A stretch of DNA of 64,000 nt from Palsa-459 sp963841965 (GTDB lineage: Bacteria; Actinomycetota; Acidimicrobiia; Acidimicrobiales; RAAP-2). A program made the translations under genes and the position numbers. Of the stretch, positions 42,962 through 54,673 are shown one piece after another. The stretch is from positions 62,001 to 126,000 of the forward strand of contig CAWJES010000013.1 in the NCBI GenBank assembly GCA_963841965.1. Reading direction: 5' to 3'. Within the stretch, counting starts at the first letter, position 1. The number at the start of each line of letters is the position of its first letter. Under the pieces are notes generated by a model. That model was given only the letters and a program-made list of their open reading frames with translations, was not told the DNA's origin and made no database searches.

Positions 42962-43052
42962 CGGCCCCAGTAGAGTGACCTGCCGCCCCAGAGTTGGGGA
43001 GGGATGTGGGGAGGCGGTCAGCCCGCCGGAACGATCTAAGGAGCCCGGCTTC

Positions 43053-43989
43053 GTGGCCAAGGACCGTATCGAGAGGGACGACGAGGACCTCGTACGCCTC
43101 TATCTGACCGACATCGGCCAGTACAACCTGCTGACCAAGGACGACGAGGTCCGGCTCGCCCAGGCGATCGAGGAGGGGCGTGCGGCGCTCCTGGAGATCG
43201 AGAAGGGCGTGAAGCTGACCGCGTCGCGCAAGCAGCAGCTGCGACGCGTCGCGAAGAAGGGCGACGACGCGCAGCGCGAGTTCGTGCAGTCCAACCTGCG
43301 CCTCGTGGTCTCCATCGCGAAGAAGTACCAGGCATCCGGCCTCCCGCTCCTCGACCTCATCCAGGAGGGGAACCTCGGCCTGATGCACGCCGTCGAGAAG
43401 TTCGACTGGCGCAAGGGGTTCAAGTTCTCGACCTACGCGACGTGGTGGATCCGCCAGGCGATCACGCCGAGGCATCGCGAACACGGGACGCACGATCCGC
43501 CTGCCCGTGCACGCCGGCGACACGCTGGCCAGGGTGCAGAAGGCGCAGTCTCGCCTCGAGCTCAAGTTCGGTCGGCCCCCGACGATCAAGGAGCTCTGCA
43601 TCGAGTGCGAGATGCCGGAGGACAAGCTGATCGAGGCGCTCCGCTTCCGCGCCGAGCCGCTCAGCCTCTCCGAGCCGCTTCGCGAGGACGGCGACGCCGA
43701 GCTCGGCGACGTCGTGGAGGACCGGTCCGCGGAGTCGCCGTTCGAGGCTGCTGCCATCGCGGTGCTCCCCGAGGAGATCCGCAGGCTCCTGGCGCCGCTC
43801 GACGAGCGTGAGCGCGAGATCCTTCGCCTGCGCTTCGGACTCGATCGCGGCGAGCCGAGGACGCTCGAGGAGGTCGGCGAGCACTTCAACCTCACGCGCG
43901 AGCGGATCCGACAGATCGAGGCGCGGGCGATGAGCAAGCTGCGCCACCCCTCGTCGGACACCGGCGCCCGCGACCTCCTGACCGTCTAG
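43053..43989 (+). CDS. RNA polymerase sigma factor of the RpoD/HrdB class (one frameshift)
   Basis: About 312 residues. Region 1.2 is DLVRLYLTDIGQYNLLTKDDEV; region 2 contains NLRLVVSIAKKYQASGLPLLD, IQEGNLGLMHAVEKFDWRKG and FKFSTYATWWIRQAI; region 3 follows; region 4 reads LDEREREILRLRFGLDRGEP and TLEEVGEHFNLTRERIRQIE. At about 43467 one extra C breaks the frame; removing it restores ITRGIANTGRTIRLPVH. The GTG start follows AAGGAG. The long region 1.1 of main sigma factors is missing, so this may be a group 2 (HrdB-related) factor or a short primary one. Confidence 0.9.
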
Positions 43990-44033
43990 GGCAGTTCGCC
44001 CGAGCGGACGCGGGCTCCGGGAGTTCCGCGAGC

Positions 44034-44807
44034 TCAGGCTGCGGCGCGACGCGTGCGACCGAGTCCCGCGAAGAGCAGCGCCACGACGACCACGGCACCG
44101 GTCATCGCGGGCAGCCGCACGGCGGCGCGGTCGCGCAGCCTGACCGGGCTCGTGAAGCTCAGCACCTCCCAGCCGCGCTCCTTGGCCTCCTTGGCCAGGG
44201 CTCGGTCCGGATTGACGACGACGGGATGGCCGACCACCTCCAGCATGGGGATGTCGGTCGCGGAGTCCGAGTAGGCGCTCGACTCGTCGAGGTCGATGTG
44301 GTGCGACGCGGCGAGCTTGAGGATCGCCTCGGCCTTGCCGGGACCCTGGGCGAAGAAGCTGATCTTGCCCGTGTAGCGCCCCTCGTCGTCGACCTCCGCC
44401 TGCGACGCGATCGCGCCGTCCACGCCGAGCATGGAGGCGAGGGGCTCAACGATCTCCGCGGGGGCGCTCGAGACGAGATAGATCCGGTCGCCCTTCGCGC
44501 GGTGCGCGGAGATGAGCGCCTGTGCCTCCGAGTAGATGAGTGGCTCGATGACCTCGGCCAGGGTCTCCTCGACGATGGAGCGCACCTCGTCGCGGTCCCA
44601 TCCGGCCGAGACCTCGAGCATGGACTCGCGGATCTTCTGCATCTTGTCCTCGTCCGCACCGAACCACAGGAACAGGAGCTGGCCGAAGATCGCCCGGGCG
44701 ACGGTCCGGCGGTTGACGAGGCCGCGGCGGCGCAGCGGGCCGCCGAACGCGACGATCGAGGCGCGCGCTATCACCGTCTTGTCGAGGTCGAAGAATGCCG
44801 CGCGCAT
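44034..44807 (-). CDS. HAD-family hydrolase, SerB/IB type
   Basis: A 257-residue phosphatase of the HAD-IB group. Motif I is FFDLDKTVIARAS at the start, motif II is in YLVSSAPAEIVEP, and motif III/IV in KAEAILKLA and AYSDSATDIPMLEVVG. The group includes phosphoserine phosphatase and lysophospholipid phosphatases. The last 30 residues form a membrane helix (TGAVVVVALLFAGLG), typical of the actinobacterial membrane-linked subgroup. The substrate is unknown. Confidence 0.87.
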   Translation of the reverse strand: MRAAFFDLDKTVIARASIVAFGGPLRRRGLVNRRTVARAIFGQLLFLWFGADEDKMQKIRESMLEVSAGWDRDEVRSIVEETLAEVIEPLIYSEAQALISAHRAKGDRIYLVSSAPAEIVEPLASMLGVDGAIASQAEVDDEGRYTGKISFFAQGPGKAEAILKLAASHHIDLDESSAYSDSATDIPMLEVVGHPVVVNPDRALAKEAKERGWEVLSFTSPVRLRDRAAVRLPAMTGAVVVVALLFAGLGRTRRAAA

Positions 44808-44883
44808 GCAGCAATGCTACGGCTGCAAGGTTAAGAAAATTGTGCAGCAGGGTGAACGAACGCCCATCGCGCCCATCCGTGGG

Positions 44884-45555
44884 TCATTCTGCGACGAAGA
44901 TCCGCTCGATCAGCTCCTCGGCCGCGTGCGTGGCGAGCACGATCACGTGGTCGCCCTCGGCCAGCCTGGTGTCGTGGCGCGGGGTCAGGACCTTGTCGTC
45001 GCGCATGATCGCGACGACGTCTGCCTCGCCCGGGAGCGGCAGGTCGCCCAACGTCTGGTGATCGGAGATCGCCGGGGAGTCCGCATCGAGGGTCACCTCG
45101 AGCAGCACGCCACCGGAGCGGTCGAGCTCCATGAGCCGAACGATGGATCCGACCGTGACCGCTTCTTCGACGAGCGCGGTCAGCAGCTGAGGGGTCGAGA
45201 CGCTCACGTCGACGCCCCACGACTCGTTGAACATCCACGCGTTCTTCGCGTTGTTGACACGCGAGATCACGCGCGGGACCGCGAACTCCTGCTTGGAGAG
45301 CCAGCTGATCACGAGGTTGTCCTCGTCGTCGCCGGTCGCAGCCACGACGACGTCCGCCGTGCGCAGGCCCACGGCCTCGAGCGAGTCGACCTCGCAGCCG
45401 TCGCTCGCGACGACGTCGACGCCGATCAGGTGCTCGCGCAGCGTCTCGGCACGGTCGACGTCGGCCTCGAGGACCTGGACGTCGTGCCCGTTGTCGCGGA
45501 GGTCGGCCGCCATCGCGCTCCCGACGCTCCCGCCTCCGACGACGACGACCCTCAT
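44884..45555 (-). CDS. trkA: TrkA-type potassium channel regulator (RCK domains), copy 1
   Basis: A 223-residue cytoplasmic protein with an RCK_N Rossmann domain (MRVVVVGGGSVGSAMAADLR, VDVVASDGCEVDSLEAVGL, DVVVAATGDDEDNLVIS) and an RCK_C domain (about 140-223). It binds NAD(H) and gates a potassium transporter. The ATG overlaps the stop of the second trkA-like gene (ATGA). The pair lies back to back with an APC-type permease, an arrangement common in actinobacteria. Confidence 0.9.
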   Translation of the reverse strand: MRVVVVGGGSVGSAMAADLRDNGHDVQVLEADVDRAETLREHLIGVDVVASDGCEVDSLEAVGLRTADVVVAATGDDEDNLVISWLSKQEFAVPRVISRVNNAKNAWMFNESWGVDVSVSTPQLLTALVEEAVTVGSIVRLMELDRSGGVLLEVTLDADSPAISDHQTLGDLPLPGEADVVAIMRDDKVLTPRHDTRLAEGDHVIVLATHAAEELIERIFVAE

Positions 45556-46208
45556 GACGGGACCTCCAGCAGCCGCGCGTCGAGCTCGCCGAGCGTCTCG
45601 CGGGTGAGCACGAAGTGCACGACGTCGTCCTCCTGGCCGATCAGTCCCGAGACGTCGAGCCGGGGCTGGTTGTTGCGCACGAGCGAGACGATCTTCGCCC
45701 CGCCGGCGATCTCGAGGCCCGAGAGCGGCTTGCCGGCCCATGCGTCGGGGAGGATCCGCTCGACGAGGAGCAGGTTCCCAGTGGCGTCGTGCCACTCGAC
45801 GGTCTCGTCGTCGGGGAGGAGCCACCGCATCACCTGGGTGGTCGTCCACGCGACGGTGGCGACGGTCGGGATGCCGAGGCGCTGGTAGATCACGGCGCGC
45901 CGCGGGTCGTAGATGCGCGCGACGACGTTCGAGATCCCGAAGTTCTCCCGGGCGATGCGCGCACACAGGATGTTCGAGTTGTCGCCGTTCGTCACGGCCG
46001 CCAGGCCGCCGGCGCCGCGCGCCCCCGCATCATCGAGGGCCTCGCGATCGAACCCCGAGCCGACGATCGTCCTGCCCGAGAAGCCGGGCGGGAGCCTTCG
46101 GAACGCCTTCGGCGAGCGGTCCATGACGGACACGGAGTGCCCCGCGGCCTCCAGCTGGACGGCGAGGCCCGACCCGACCCGGCCGCAGCCGACGACGACG
46201 ATGTGCAC
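45552..46208 (-). CDS. TrkA-type potassium channel regulator (RCK domains), copy 2
   Basis: A 218-residue RCK protein: MHIVVVGCGRVGSGLAVQLE, SVSVMDRSPKAFRRLP, TIVGSGFDREALDDAG, LAAVTNGDNSNILCARIARE, and a C-terminal RCK_C domain (KPLSGLEIAGGAKIVSLVR). Together with copy 1 it is expected to form a hetero-octameric ring regulating cation uptake. The 78-base gap to the divergent permease gene holds both promoters. Confidence 0.9.
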   Translation of the reverse strand: MHIVVVGCGRVGSGLAVQLEAAGHSVSVMDRSPKAFRRLPPGFSGRTIVGSGFDREALDDAGARGAGGLAAVTNGDNSNILCARIARENFGISNVVARIYDPRRAVIYQRLGIPTVATVAWTTTQVMRWLLPDDETVEWHDATGNLLLVERILPDAWAGKPLSGLEIAGGAKIVSLVRNNQPRLDVSGLIGQEDDVVHFVLTRETLGELDARLLEVPS

Positions 46209-46286
46209 GGGCCGATGTCAGCACGAAGGGAGGGGTGCTGTAAAGCCAACGTGTCTGGCTGAGGGCAGGCGGTGTAGGTTCGCCGC

Positions 46287-48749
46287 GTGTCCGCAGGCGT
46301 TGAGGATGAGCCGGTCGCGCCCAGGCTGACGCCGAGCAAGTCCCTCGCCCACGACCTCGCGATGGAGTACCCCGAGTCCGCTGCATACCGGTTCAAGCGC
46401 AGGGTCCTGGGCAAGCCGCTCGTCTCCGAGCAGCTCAGCGGCGAGCGTCTGAGCCGCCCCATCGCCCTCGGCGTCCTCGCACCGGACTGCATCTCGTCCT
46501 CGGCGTACGGCACCGAGGAGATGCTCACGCAGATGACGCCGATCATCGGGCTCGCGGCCTTCAGCCTCCTCGTCCCGATCACCTTCGTGATCCTCGGGGT
46601 GCTGTTCGTCGTGACGCTGTCCTACCTCGACGTCATCGGCTTCTACACGTCTGCGGGAGGCTCCTACGTCGTTGCGCGCGACAACTTCGGCCCGAAGATC
46701 GCGCAGATCGCGGCGGTGGCGCTCCTCATCGACTACACGGTGACGGTCGCGGTGCAGTGCTCCGCTGGCACCGCCGCCCTCACGAGCGCCGTCCCCTCGC
46801 TCGCGACCGGCTACACCCCGCTGCTCATCACGATCGGCGTCGTGCTGGTCCTCATCTACGGCAATCTGCGGGGCATCCGCGAGGCGGGGAAGATCTTCGC
46901 GTTCCCGACGTACTTCTACGTCCTCGCCCTGGGTGCGACGATGCTCGTCGGGTACTACAAGAAGATCACCGGATCCCTCCACTACATTCCCATCCCGCCG
47001 CACAGCGAGCTCTACCACGGGGTGCTCGGCACCCCCGGCAACGGCGCCCTCTACGGCCTCGCGTTCATCGGGCTCCTTCGTGCCTACGCGAACGGCGGCT
47101 CCTCGCTGACGGGCCTCGAGGCGATCTCCAATGGCGTCGCGTCGTTCAGGAAGCCTGCGTCAACGAACGCGCGGGTCACGCTCGTGGTGATGAGCTGCAT
47201 TCTCGGGTTCCTCGTGCTGTCGACGACGCTCGTCGCGACGTGGACCCACGCCCTCCCCCGCGCGTCGGGGACCCCGACGGTCGTCTCCCAGGAGGTCCAG
47301 GCGATCTTCGGGACCGGCTCGTTCGGACACGCGCTGTTCCTGCTCGTGCAGGGCGCGACCCTGCTCATCTTGTACACGGGCGGGAACACGAGCTTCAACG
47401 GCTTCCCGTTCCTCGCCAACTACGTCGCCACCGACCGCTACCTCCCGCGCCAGCTCACGAAGCGCGGGCACCGCCTCGCATTCTCCAACGGGATCATCGT
47501 GCTCGGCATCGTCGCCCTGGTCCTCATCATCGTCTTCGACGCCCAGGTGAACGGGCTCGTCGCCCTGTACGCGATCGGCGTGTTCACCGGCTTCACGATG
47601 GCGGGTGCGGGCATGGTGGCGCACCACCGACGGGGGCGCGAGCCGCATCGTCGTCGCGGCATCGTTGTGAACTCGATCTCCGCATTCGTCTGCGGCCTCG
47701 TCGTCGTCATCTTCGCGACCGTGAAGTTCAACGAGGGCGCGTGGGTCGTCGTCATCCTCGGACCCCTCATGTACTGGGGCCTCATCCGGCTCCACCGCCA
47801 GTACGCGGTCGAGGACGACGCGCTGCGCGCCAGGGCGGACGCTGCGGCGTCCGGGGCGTCCGCGCTGCGTCGCAACATCGTCTACGTCCTCGTCGACAAC
47901 TTCGACCTCGCCGCAGCGCGCGCGATCCAGTACGCGAGGGGGCTCAACCCCTCTGAGCTCCGGGCGATCCACTTCGACCTCGACCCGCGGGTGACGAAGG
48001 AGCTCGAGACCGCCTGGGCGGAGGTCGGCCCGCAGAACCTCACCCTCGAGGTCATCGAGTGCCCGGACCGTCGCATCGAGCGCAGTGTGCTCGAGCTCGC
48101 AGTCGAGGCTGCGCGTCCAGAGGACACCGAGTGCACGATCGTGCTGCCGAGGCGGATCTTCGCGACCCGCCTCGCGAGGTTCCTGCATGACCGGACCGCC
48201 GACGCGATCGTCGAGGCCGTGATCCTCGTCCCGCGCGTCTCGGCGACCGCGATCCCGTTCCGGCTCAATTTGGAGAAGCGGCGCAGGTTCCGCGCAGCGG
48301 CCGCGGCCTCCTCCGAGGAGCACGCTGAAACAGGTCCGGACGGAGAAAAGAAAAAGAAAGAAGGAGAAGGAGAAGGAGAAGGAGAAGGACAGGGGCCAGC
48401 GGCTCATGAACGCGGACCGGCTGCTCGCCGAGCGCTCAGCCGACTCGACCCCCATCGGGGACGCCACCTGGCGCGAGCGGTGCCAGTTCTCCGGGCGCGT
48501 CCGATCGATCAGCGTCCGCAAGGTGGACGACGCGCCGGCCCTCGAATGCACCCTGATCGACGGCACGGGCACGTTGCTGCTGGTCTTCCAGGGACGCAAT
48601 GCCATCCCGGGCATCGAGCGCGGGGCCCGGCTCGTCGTGGAGGGGACCGTCGGCTCTTGGCAGCGCCGCCTCGCCATCATCAACCCGGACTACGAGCTGG
48701 TCGCGGGCCCCGAGCACGAGACCTGAGCTTCCTTGCCCCGCGAGGGTGA
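46287..48749 (+). CDS. APC-superfamily amino acid/cation permease, C-terminus doubtful
   Basis: About 690 residues are credible: a permease with 12 membrane segments starting at RPIALGVLAPDCISSSAYGTEE, with a soluble C-terminal domain (about 530-670, RRNIVYVLVDNFDLAAARAI). Such proteins sit next to trkA pairs in actinobacteria and may carry potassium or amino acids. After a 48-base purine tract the frame as sequenced runs a further 120 residues, up to 48749, across the OB-fold gene; those residues look like an antiphase shadow. With one base added in the tract the stop would be the TGA at 48407-48409, overlapping the next ATG, which I consider the true end. Confidence 0.85.
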   Translation: MSAGVEDEPVAPRLTPSKSLAHDLAMEYPESAAYRFKRRVLGKPLVSEQLSGERLSRPIALGVLAPDCISSSAYGTEEMLTQMTPIIGLAAFSLLVPITFVILGVLFVVTLSYLDVIGFYTSAGGSYVVARDNFGPKIAQIAAVALLIDYTVTVAVQCSAGTAALTSAVPSLATGYTPLLITIGVVLVLIYGNLRGIREAGKIFAFPTYFYVLALGATMLVGYYKKITGSLHYIPIPPHSELYHGVLGTPGNGALYGLAFIGLLRAYANGGSSLTGLEAISNGVASFRKPASTNARVTLVVMSCILGFLVLSTTLVATWTHALPRASGTPTVVSQEVQAIFGTGSFGHALFLLVQGATLLILYTGGNTSFNGFPFLANYVATDRYLPRQLTKRGHRLAFSNGIIVLGIVALVLIIVFDAQVNGLVALYAIGVFTGFTMAGAGMVAHHRRGREPHRRRGIVVNSISAFVCGLVVVIFATVKFNEGAWVVVILGPLMYWGLIRLHRQYAVEDDALRARADAAASGASALRRNIVYVLVDNFDLAAARAIQYARGLNPSELRAIHFDLDPRVTKELETAWAEVGPQNLTLEVIECPDRRIERSVLELAVEAARPEDTECTIVLPRRIFATRLARFLHDRTADAIVEAVILVPRVSATAIPFRLNLEKRRRFRAAAAASSEEHAETGPDGEKKKKEGEGEGEGEGQGPAAHERGPAARRALSRLDPHRGRHLARAVPVLRARPIDQRPQGGRRAGPRMHPDRRHGHVAAGLPGTQCHPGHRARGPARRGGDRRLLAAPPRHHQPGLRAGRGPRARDLSFLAPRG
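48342..48389 (+). repeat. Purine-only tract with GGAGAA hexamer repeats
   Basis: Forty-eight consecutive purines in very GC-rich DNA. The 5' part is A-rich (AAAAG, AAAAAG, AAAG) and the 3' part holds 4.5 copies of GGAGAA (48363-48389). It encodes EKKKKEGEGEGEG at the end of the permease and contains several ribosome-site-like AGGAG words 17-41 bases before the OB-fold start. Confidence 0.9.
48406..48726 (+). CDS. OB-fold nucleic-acid-binding domain protein
   Basis: A 106-residue small OB-fold protein: WRERCQFSGRVRSISVR, APALECTLIDGTGTLLLVFQG, then IERGARLVVEGTVGSWQRRL and INPDYELV, the pattern of the tRNA-anticodon-type OB fold found alone in actinobacteria beside trkA and APC genes. The ATG would overlap the permease stop as ATGA once the frame upstream is corrected. 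The precise ligand is unknown. Confidence 0.82.
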   Translation: MNADRLLAERSADSTPIGDATWRERCQFSGRVRSISVRKVDDAPALECTLIDGTGTLLLVFQGRNAIPGIERGARLVVEGTVGSWQRRLAIINPDYELVAGPEHET

Positions 48750-48856
48750 CCCCCGCTAGCCTCTCGACGGCCCAAACCCGGGCCGCACTTCCTCCGCCAG
48801 GCGCCACCAATGACGTCGCGAATCACGCGGCACCAACCCAGAGAGGCCTCCACTAG

Positions 48857-51148
<2,292 letters not shown>

Positions 51149-51157
51149 GGGGTAACC

Positions 51158-51176
51158 CAGCGGGTCGCTCCCGCTG
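51158..51176 (+). terminator. Candidate hppA terminator hairpin
   Basis: CAGCGGG (51158-51164) pairs with CCCGCTG (51170-51176) around a 5-base loop, ten bases after the hppA stop, followed by TCTAGGG, which is not a T run. It separates hppA from topA. Confidence 0.5.
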
Positions 51177-51266
51177 TCTAGGGTCAGCAGGGATCCGGAT
51201 GGACGGGTGCCGCCCACGGGGGGCGGCCCGGTCCTCGTGCCGGCTGGACAAGGAGGCGAGGGACTG

Positions 51267-54080
51267 ATGGGCACGCTCGTCATCGTCGAGTCCCCCGCCA
51301 AGGCGCGGCGCATCCAGGAGATGCTGGGCAGCGGATACACGGTCCTGCAGCTCCAAGGGGCACGTCCGGGACCTCCCCGAGTCCGCCTCCCAGCTGCCGA
51401 AGAGCATGGTGGACCCGGAGGTCCGCCGCACGCTCGGCGTCGACACCGAGAACCACTTCAAGGCCGTCTACGTCGTCACGGACCCCTCCAAGGTCCGCCC
51501 CCTGAAGGACGCCCTGAAGGACGCCGACGAGCTGCTGCTCGCGACGGACGAGGACCGCGAGGGCGAGGCGATCGCGTGGCACCTGATGGAGGTCCTCAAC
51601 GCCGAAGGTCCCCGTGAGGCGCATGGTGTTCCACGAGATCACCCCCGAGGCGATCCGCCGGGCGCTCACCCAGACGCGCGACATCGACGACAACCTGGTG
51701 AACGCCCAGGAGGCCCGCCGGATCCTCGACCGCCTGGTCGGCTTCGACGTCTCCAAGGTCCTGTGGCGCGTCCTCGCGGGGGCGCGCTCCGCCGGGCGGG
51801 TCCAGTCCGTCGCGGTGCGCCTGGTCGTCGAGCGCGAGCGCGAGCGCATCGCGTTCCGGTCCGCCGCGTGGTGGGGCGTCGTCGCCCAGGTGGCGGTCGC
51901 GGACGGTTCGTTCGAGGCGCGGCTGCTCGAGGTCGACGGCGCATCGCTCGCCGACGGCACCGACTTCGATGCCAGCCGGGACCGTCAAGCCGGGCGCGGA
52001 TGTCGCGGTCCTGGGTGCCGACGAGGGGGCCGCGGTCGCCGCGGGGCTCGAGGGCGCGACGCTCACGGTCGCATCGGTCACCTCCTCGCCGCGCACCGAG
52101 CGCCCGCGCGCGCCGTTCATCACCTCGTCGCTGCAGATCGAGGCGTCGCGCAAGCTCGGCTGGTCACCGGATCGCACCATGCGCGTCGCCCAGGAGCTCT
52201 ACGAGGCGGGGTGGATCACCTACATGCGCACCGACTCCACGACGCTGTCGGGCGAGGCCATCGACGCGGCGCGCGAGGCGGCCCGCGAGCTGTACGGCGC
52301 CGACTACGTGCCCGACGCGCCCCGGCGATACGACAAGAAGGTCCGCAACGCCCAGGAGGCGCACGAGGCCATCCGCCCCGCCGGCTCGTCGTTCCGCACG
52401 ATCGAGGACGCCTCGAGGTCGATGGCGACGGACGCCGCCAGGCTGTACGAACTGGTGTGGAAGCGCACGGTCGCGTCCCAGATGCAGGATGCGCGGCTCA
52501 TGGGCCAGCAGGTCAGGCTCGAGGGCACCCTCGGCGCGGGCGCGGGGTCGCTCGAGGGGACGGGCGTCGCCCTGCGCGCGACCGGGCAGCGCGTCGTGTT
52601 CCCGGGATTCCGCCGCGCCTACGTCGAGGGCACCGACGACCCCGAGCAGGAGCTCGCGGACCAGGAGCGCCTGCTCCCCGCGCTCGCGGAGGGGTCCGTC
52701 GGCGCCGTCCAGTCGGTCGAGGCGGAGTCCCACGAGACCAAGCCACCGGCGCGCTTCACCGACGCCACGCTCGTCCGCAGGCTCGAGGAGCTGGGGATCG
52801 GGCGTCCGAGCACCTACGCGAGCGTCGTCAAGGTCATCCGAGACCGCGACTACGTGTGGAAGAAGGGCTCCGCGCTCGTGCCGTCGTTCATGGCGTTCGG
52901 GCTGATGAACATGATGGAGCGGTACTTCGCCGACCTCGTCGACTACGGGTTCACCGCCGCGATGGAGGACGACCTCGACGCGATCGCGGCGGGGGAGAAG
53001 GACCTCGACGGATGGCTCCGGCCGTTCTACTTCGGGGACGAGGCGGGCGAGACCCAGCTCGCCCGGCTCGGCCTGCGGCGCGCGACGACCGGCGAGACCG
53101 ACTTCGACCTCCCGTCGATCTACACGATCCCGATCGGCGAGTCCGACGGCGAGCAGGTCGTCGTCCGGGTCGGCCGGTACGGCCCGCAACTCCAGCGCGG
53201 CGAGGAGCGCCGCCCGCTCCCGCCGGAGACCGAGCCCGACTCGCTCACGCTCGAGCGTGCCCTCGAACTGCTCGCTGAGGGCACGGGTGACCGGGAGGTG
53301 GGCATCGATCCCGAGACCGGCCTCACGATCATCGCGCGCAACGGGCGGTTCGGACCGTACGTGCAGCTCGGCACGGCCGAGGAGGTCACGGGCAAGCCGA
53401 AGACCTCCTCGCTGTTCCAGTTCATGACGCCGGCGTCGGTCACGCTCGACGAGGCGATCCAGCTGCTCAGCCTGCCCCGGGTGCTCGGCGTCGACGCCGC
53501 GGGCGAGGAGATCGAGGCGCTCAACGGCCGGTACGGGCCGTACCTGAAGGCGGGCAAGGAGACGCGGTCGCTGCCCGACGAGGAGGCCCTGTTCACGGTC
53601 ACGCTCGACGAGGCGCTCGCGCTGCTGGCCCAGCCAAAGACCCGCGGTCGCCGCGCGCCCGCTGCGCCACTGCGCGAGCTCGGCGCCGATCCGGGGTCCG
53701 GGCAGCCGGTCGTCGTGCGCCAGGGCAGGTTCGGTCCCTACGTGACCGACGGCGAGACCAACGCGTCGCTTCGCACGGGCGACGACGCGGCGACGATCTC
53801 GATCGAGCGTGCAGCCGAGCTGCTGCAGGATCGCAGGGACCGCGGCCCATCGAAGCGGCCCGCAAAGAAGAGGGCGACGGCGAAGAAGGCGACGGCGAAG
53901 AAGGCGGCCGCGAAGAAGACCGCGAAGAAGTCCCCCGCGAAGAAGGCGACCGCGAAGAAGGCCGCGGCCAGGAAGGCGCCGGCCGCCGCGAAGGCGGCTG
54001 CGGCCAAGGCGGGTGCCGCGGAGCTGTCGGCGGATGCGCCCGCGTACGGCGAGGCGGATCCGTTCGCGTCCACGCCATGA
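51267..54080 (+). CDS. topA: DNA topoisomerase I (frameshifted near its start)
   Basis: About 937 residues of a type IA topoisomerase, which relaxes negative supercoils. It begins with the TOPRIM domain (LVIVESPAKARRIQEML, LLATDEDREGEAIAWHL), continues with FHEITPEAIRRAL and GRVQSVAVRLVVERE, and the catalytic tyrosine is in GWITYMRTDSTTLS. Several C-terminal repeat domains follow (RVGRYGPQLQRGEERRPLP, ARNGRFGPYVQLG and others), then a lysine/alanine repeat tail of about 45 residues, usual in actinobacteria. Frame changes near 51352, 51603 and 51968 each need one base. ATGA coupling to tmk follows. Confidence 0.92.
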
Positions 54081-54673
54081 CCCCTCGGGGCCGCCTGCTC
54101 GCCTTCGAGGGCATCGACGGCTGCGGGAAGACCACCCAGGCCCGCCGCGTCGCGACCCTGCTCGACGGGCTCTTCACGTTCGAACCGGGGGACACACCGC
54201 TCGGCGCATCGCTCCGCACGCTGGTGCTCGATCCCGAGCTGCCCGCGACCGCGCTCGCCGAGGTCCTCATCATGGCGGCCGACCGAGCGCAGCACCTCGC
54301 CGAGGTGATCGAGCCGGCGCTCGCGTCCGGCCTCGACGTGGTGACGGACCGGTACAGCGGTTCCACACTCGCCTATCAGGGCTACGGGCGCGGCATCGAC
54401 CTCGAGGATCTGCGAGCGGTCCTCGCGATCGCAACCGGCGGCGCGACGCCCGACCTCACGATCCTCATCGACTGCCCGGTCGACGTTGCGGCGGCGCGCC
54501 GCGAGGGCGGCGGTGACCGGTTCGAGGACGAGGCAGGGGGATTCCTCGAGCGGGTCCGCCGGGGGTTCCTCGCGCTCGCAGCGAGCGACGGCTGGGTGGT
54601 CGTCGACGGCAGCGGCCCGATCGGGGCCGTGAGCGCCGAAGTGGACGCCGCGCTCTCTCGGACGGCGACATGA
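54077..54673 (+). CDS. tmk: Thymidylate kinase
   Basis: A 198-residue enzyme that phosphorylates dTMP to dTDP. The P-loop is AFEGIDGCGKTTQARRV, the dTMP-binding DRYSGSTLAYQGYGRG is near residue 92, and DLTILIDCPVDVAAARR is the following strand. The usual DR[E/H]R-like lid residues appear in REGGGDRFEDE. The ATG overlaps the topA stop and its own stop overlaps holB (both ATGA), so topA-tmk-holB is a tight operon for DNA replication. Confidence 0.95.
   Translation: MTPRGRLLAFEGIDGCGKTTQARRVATLLDGLFTFEPGDTPLGASLRTLVLDPELPATALAEVLIMAADRAQHLAEVIEPALASGLDVVTDRYSGSTLAYQGYGRGIDLEDLRAVLAIATGGATPDLTILIDCPVDVAAARREGGGDRFEDEAGGFLERVRRGFLALAASDGWVVVDGSGPIGAVSAEVDAALSRTAT

Noticed and set aside
53850..54030. 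Lysine/alanine-coding repeat in the 3' end of topA as a mobile or CRISPR-like repeat
   Set aside because: It is codon-level repetition of the basic tail common to actinobacterial TopA; there are no spacers or fixed repeat units.
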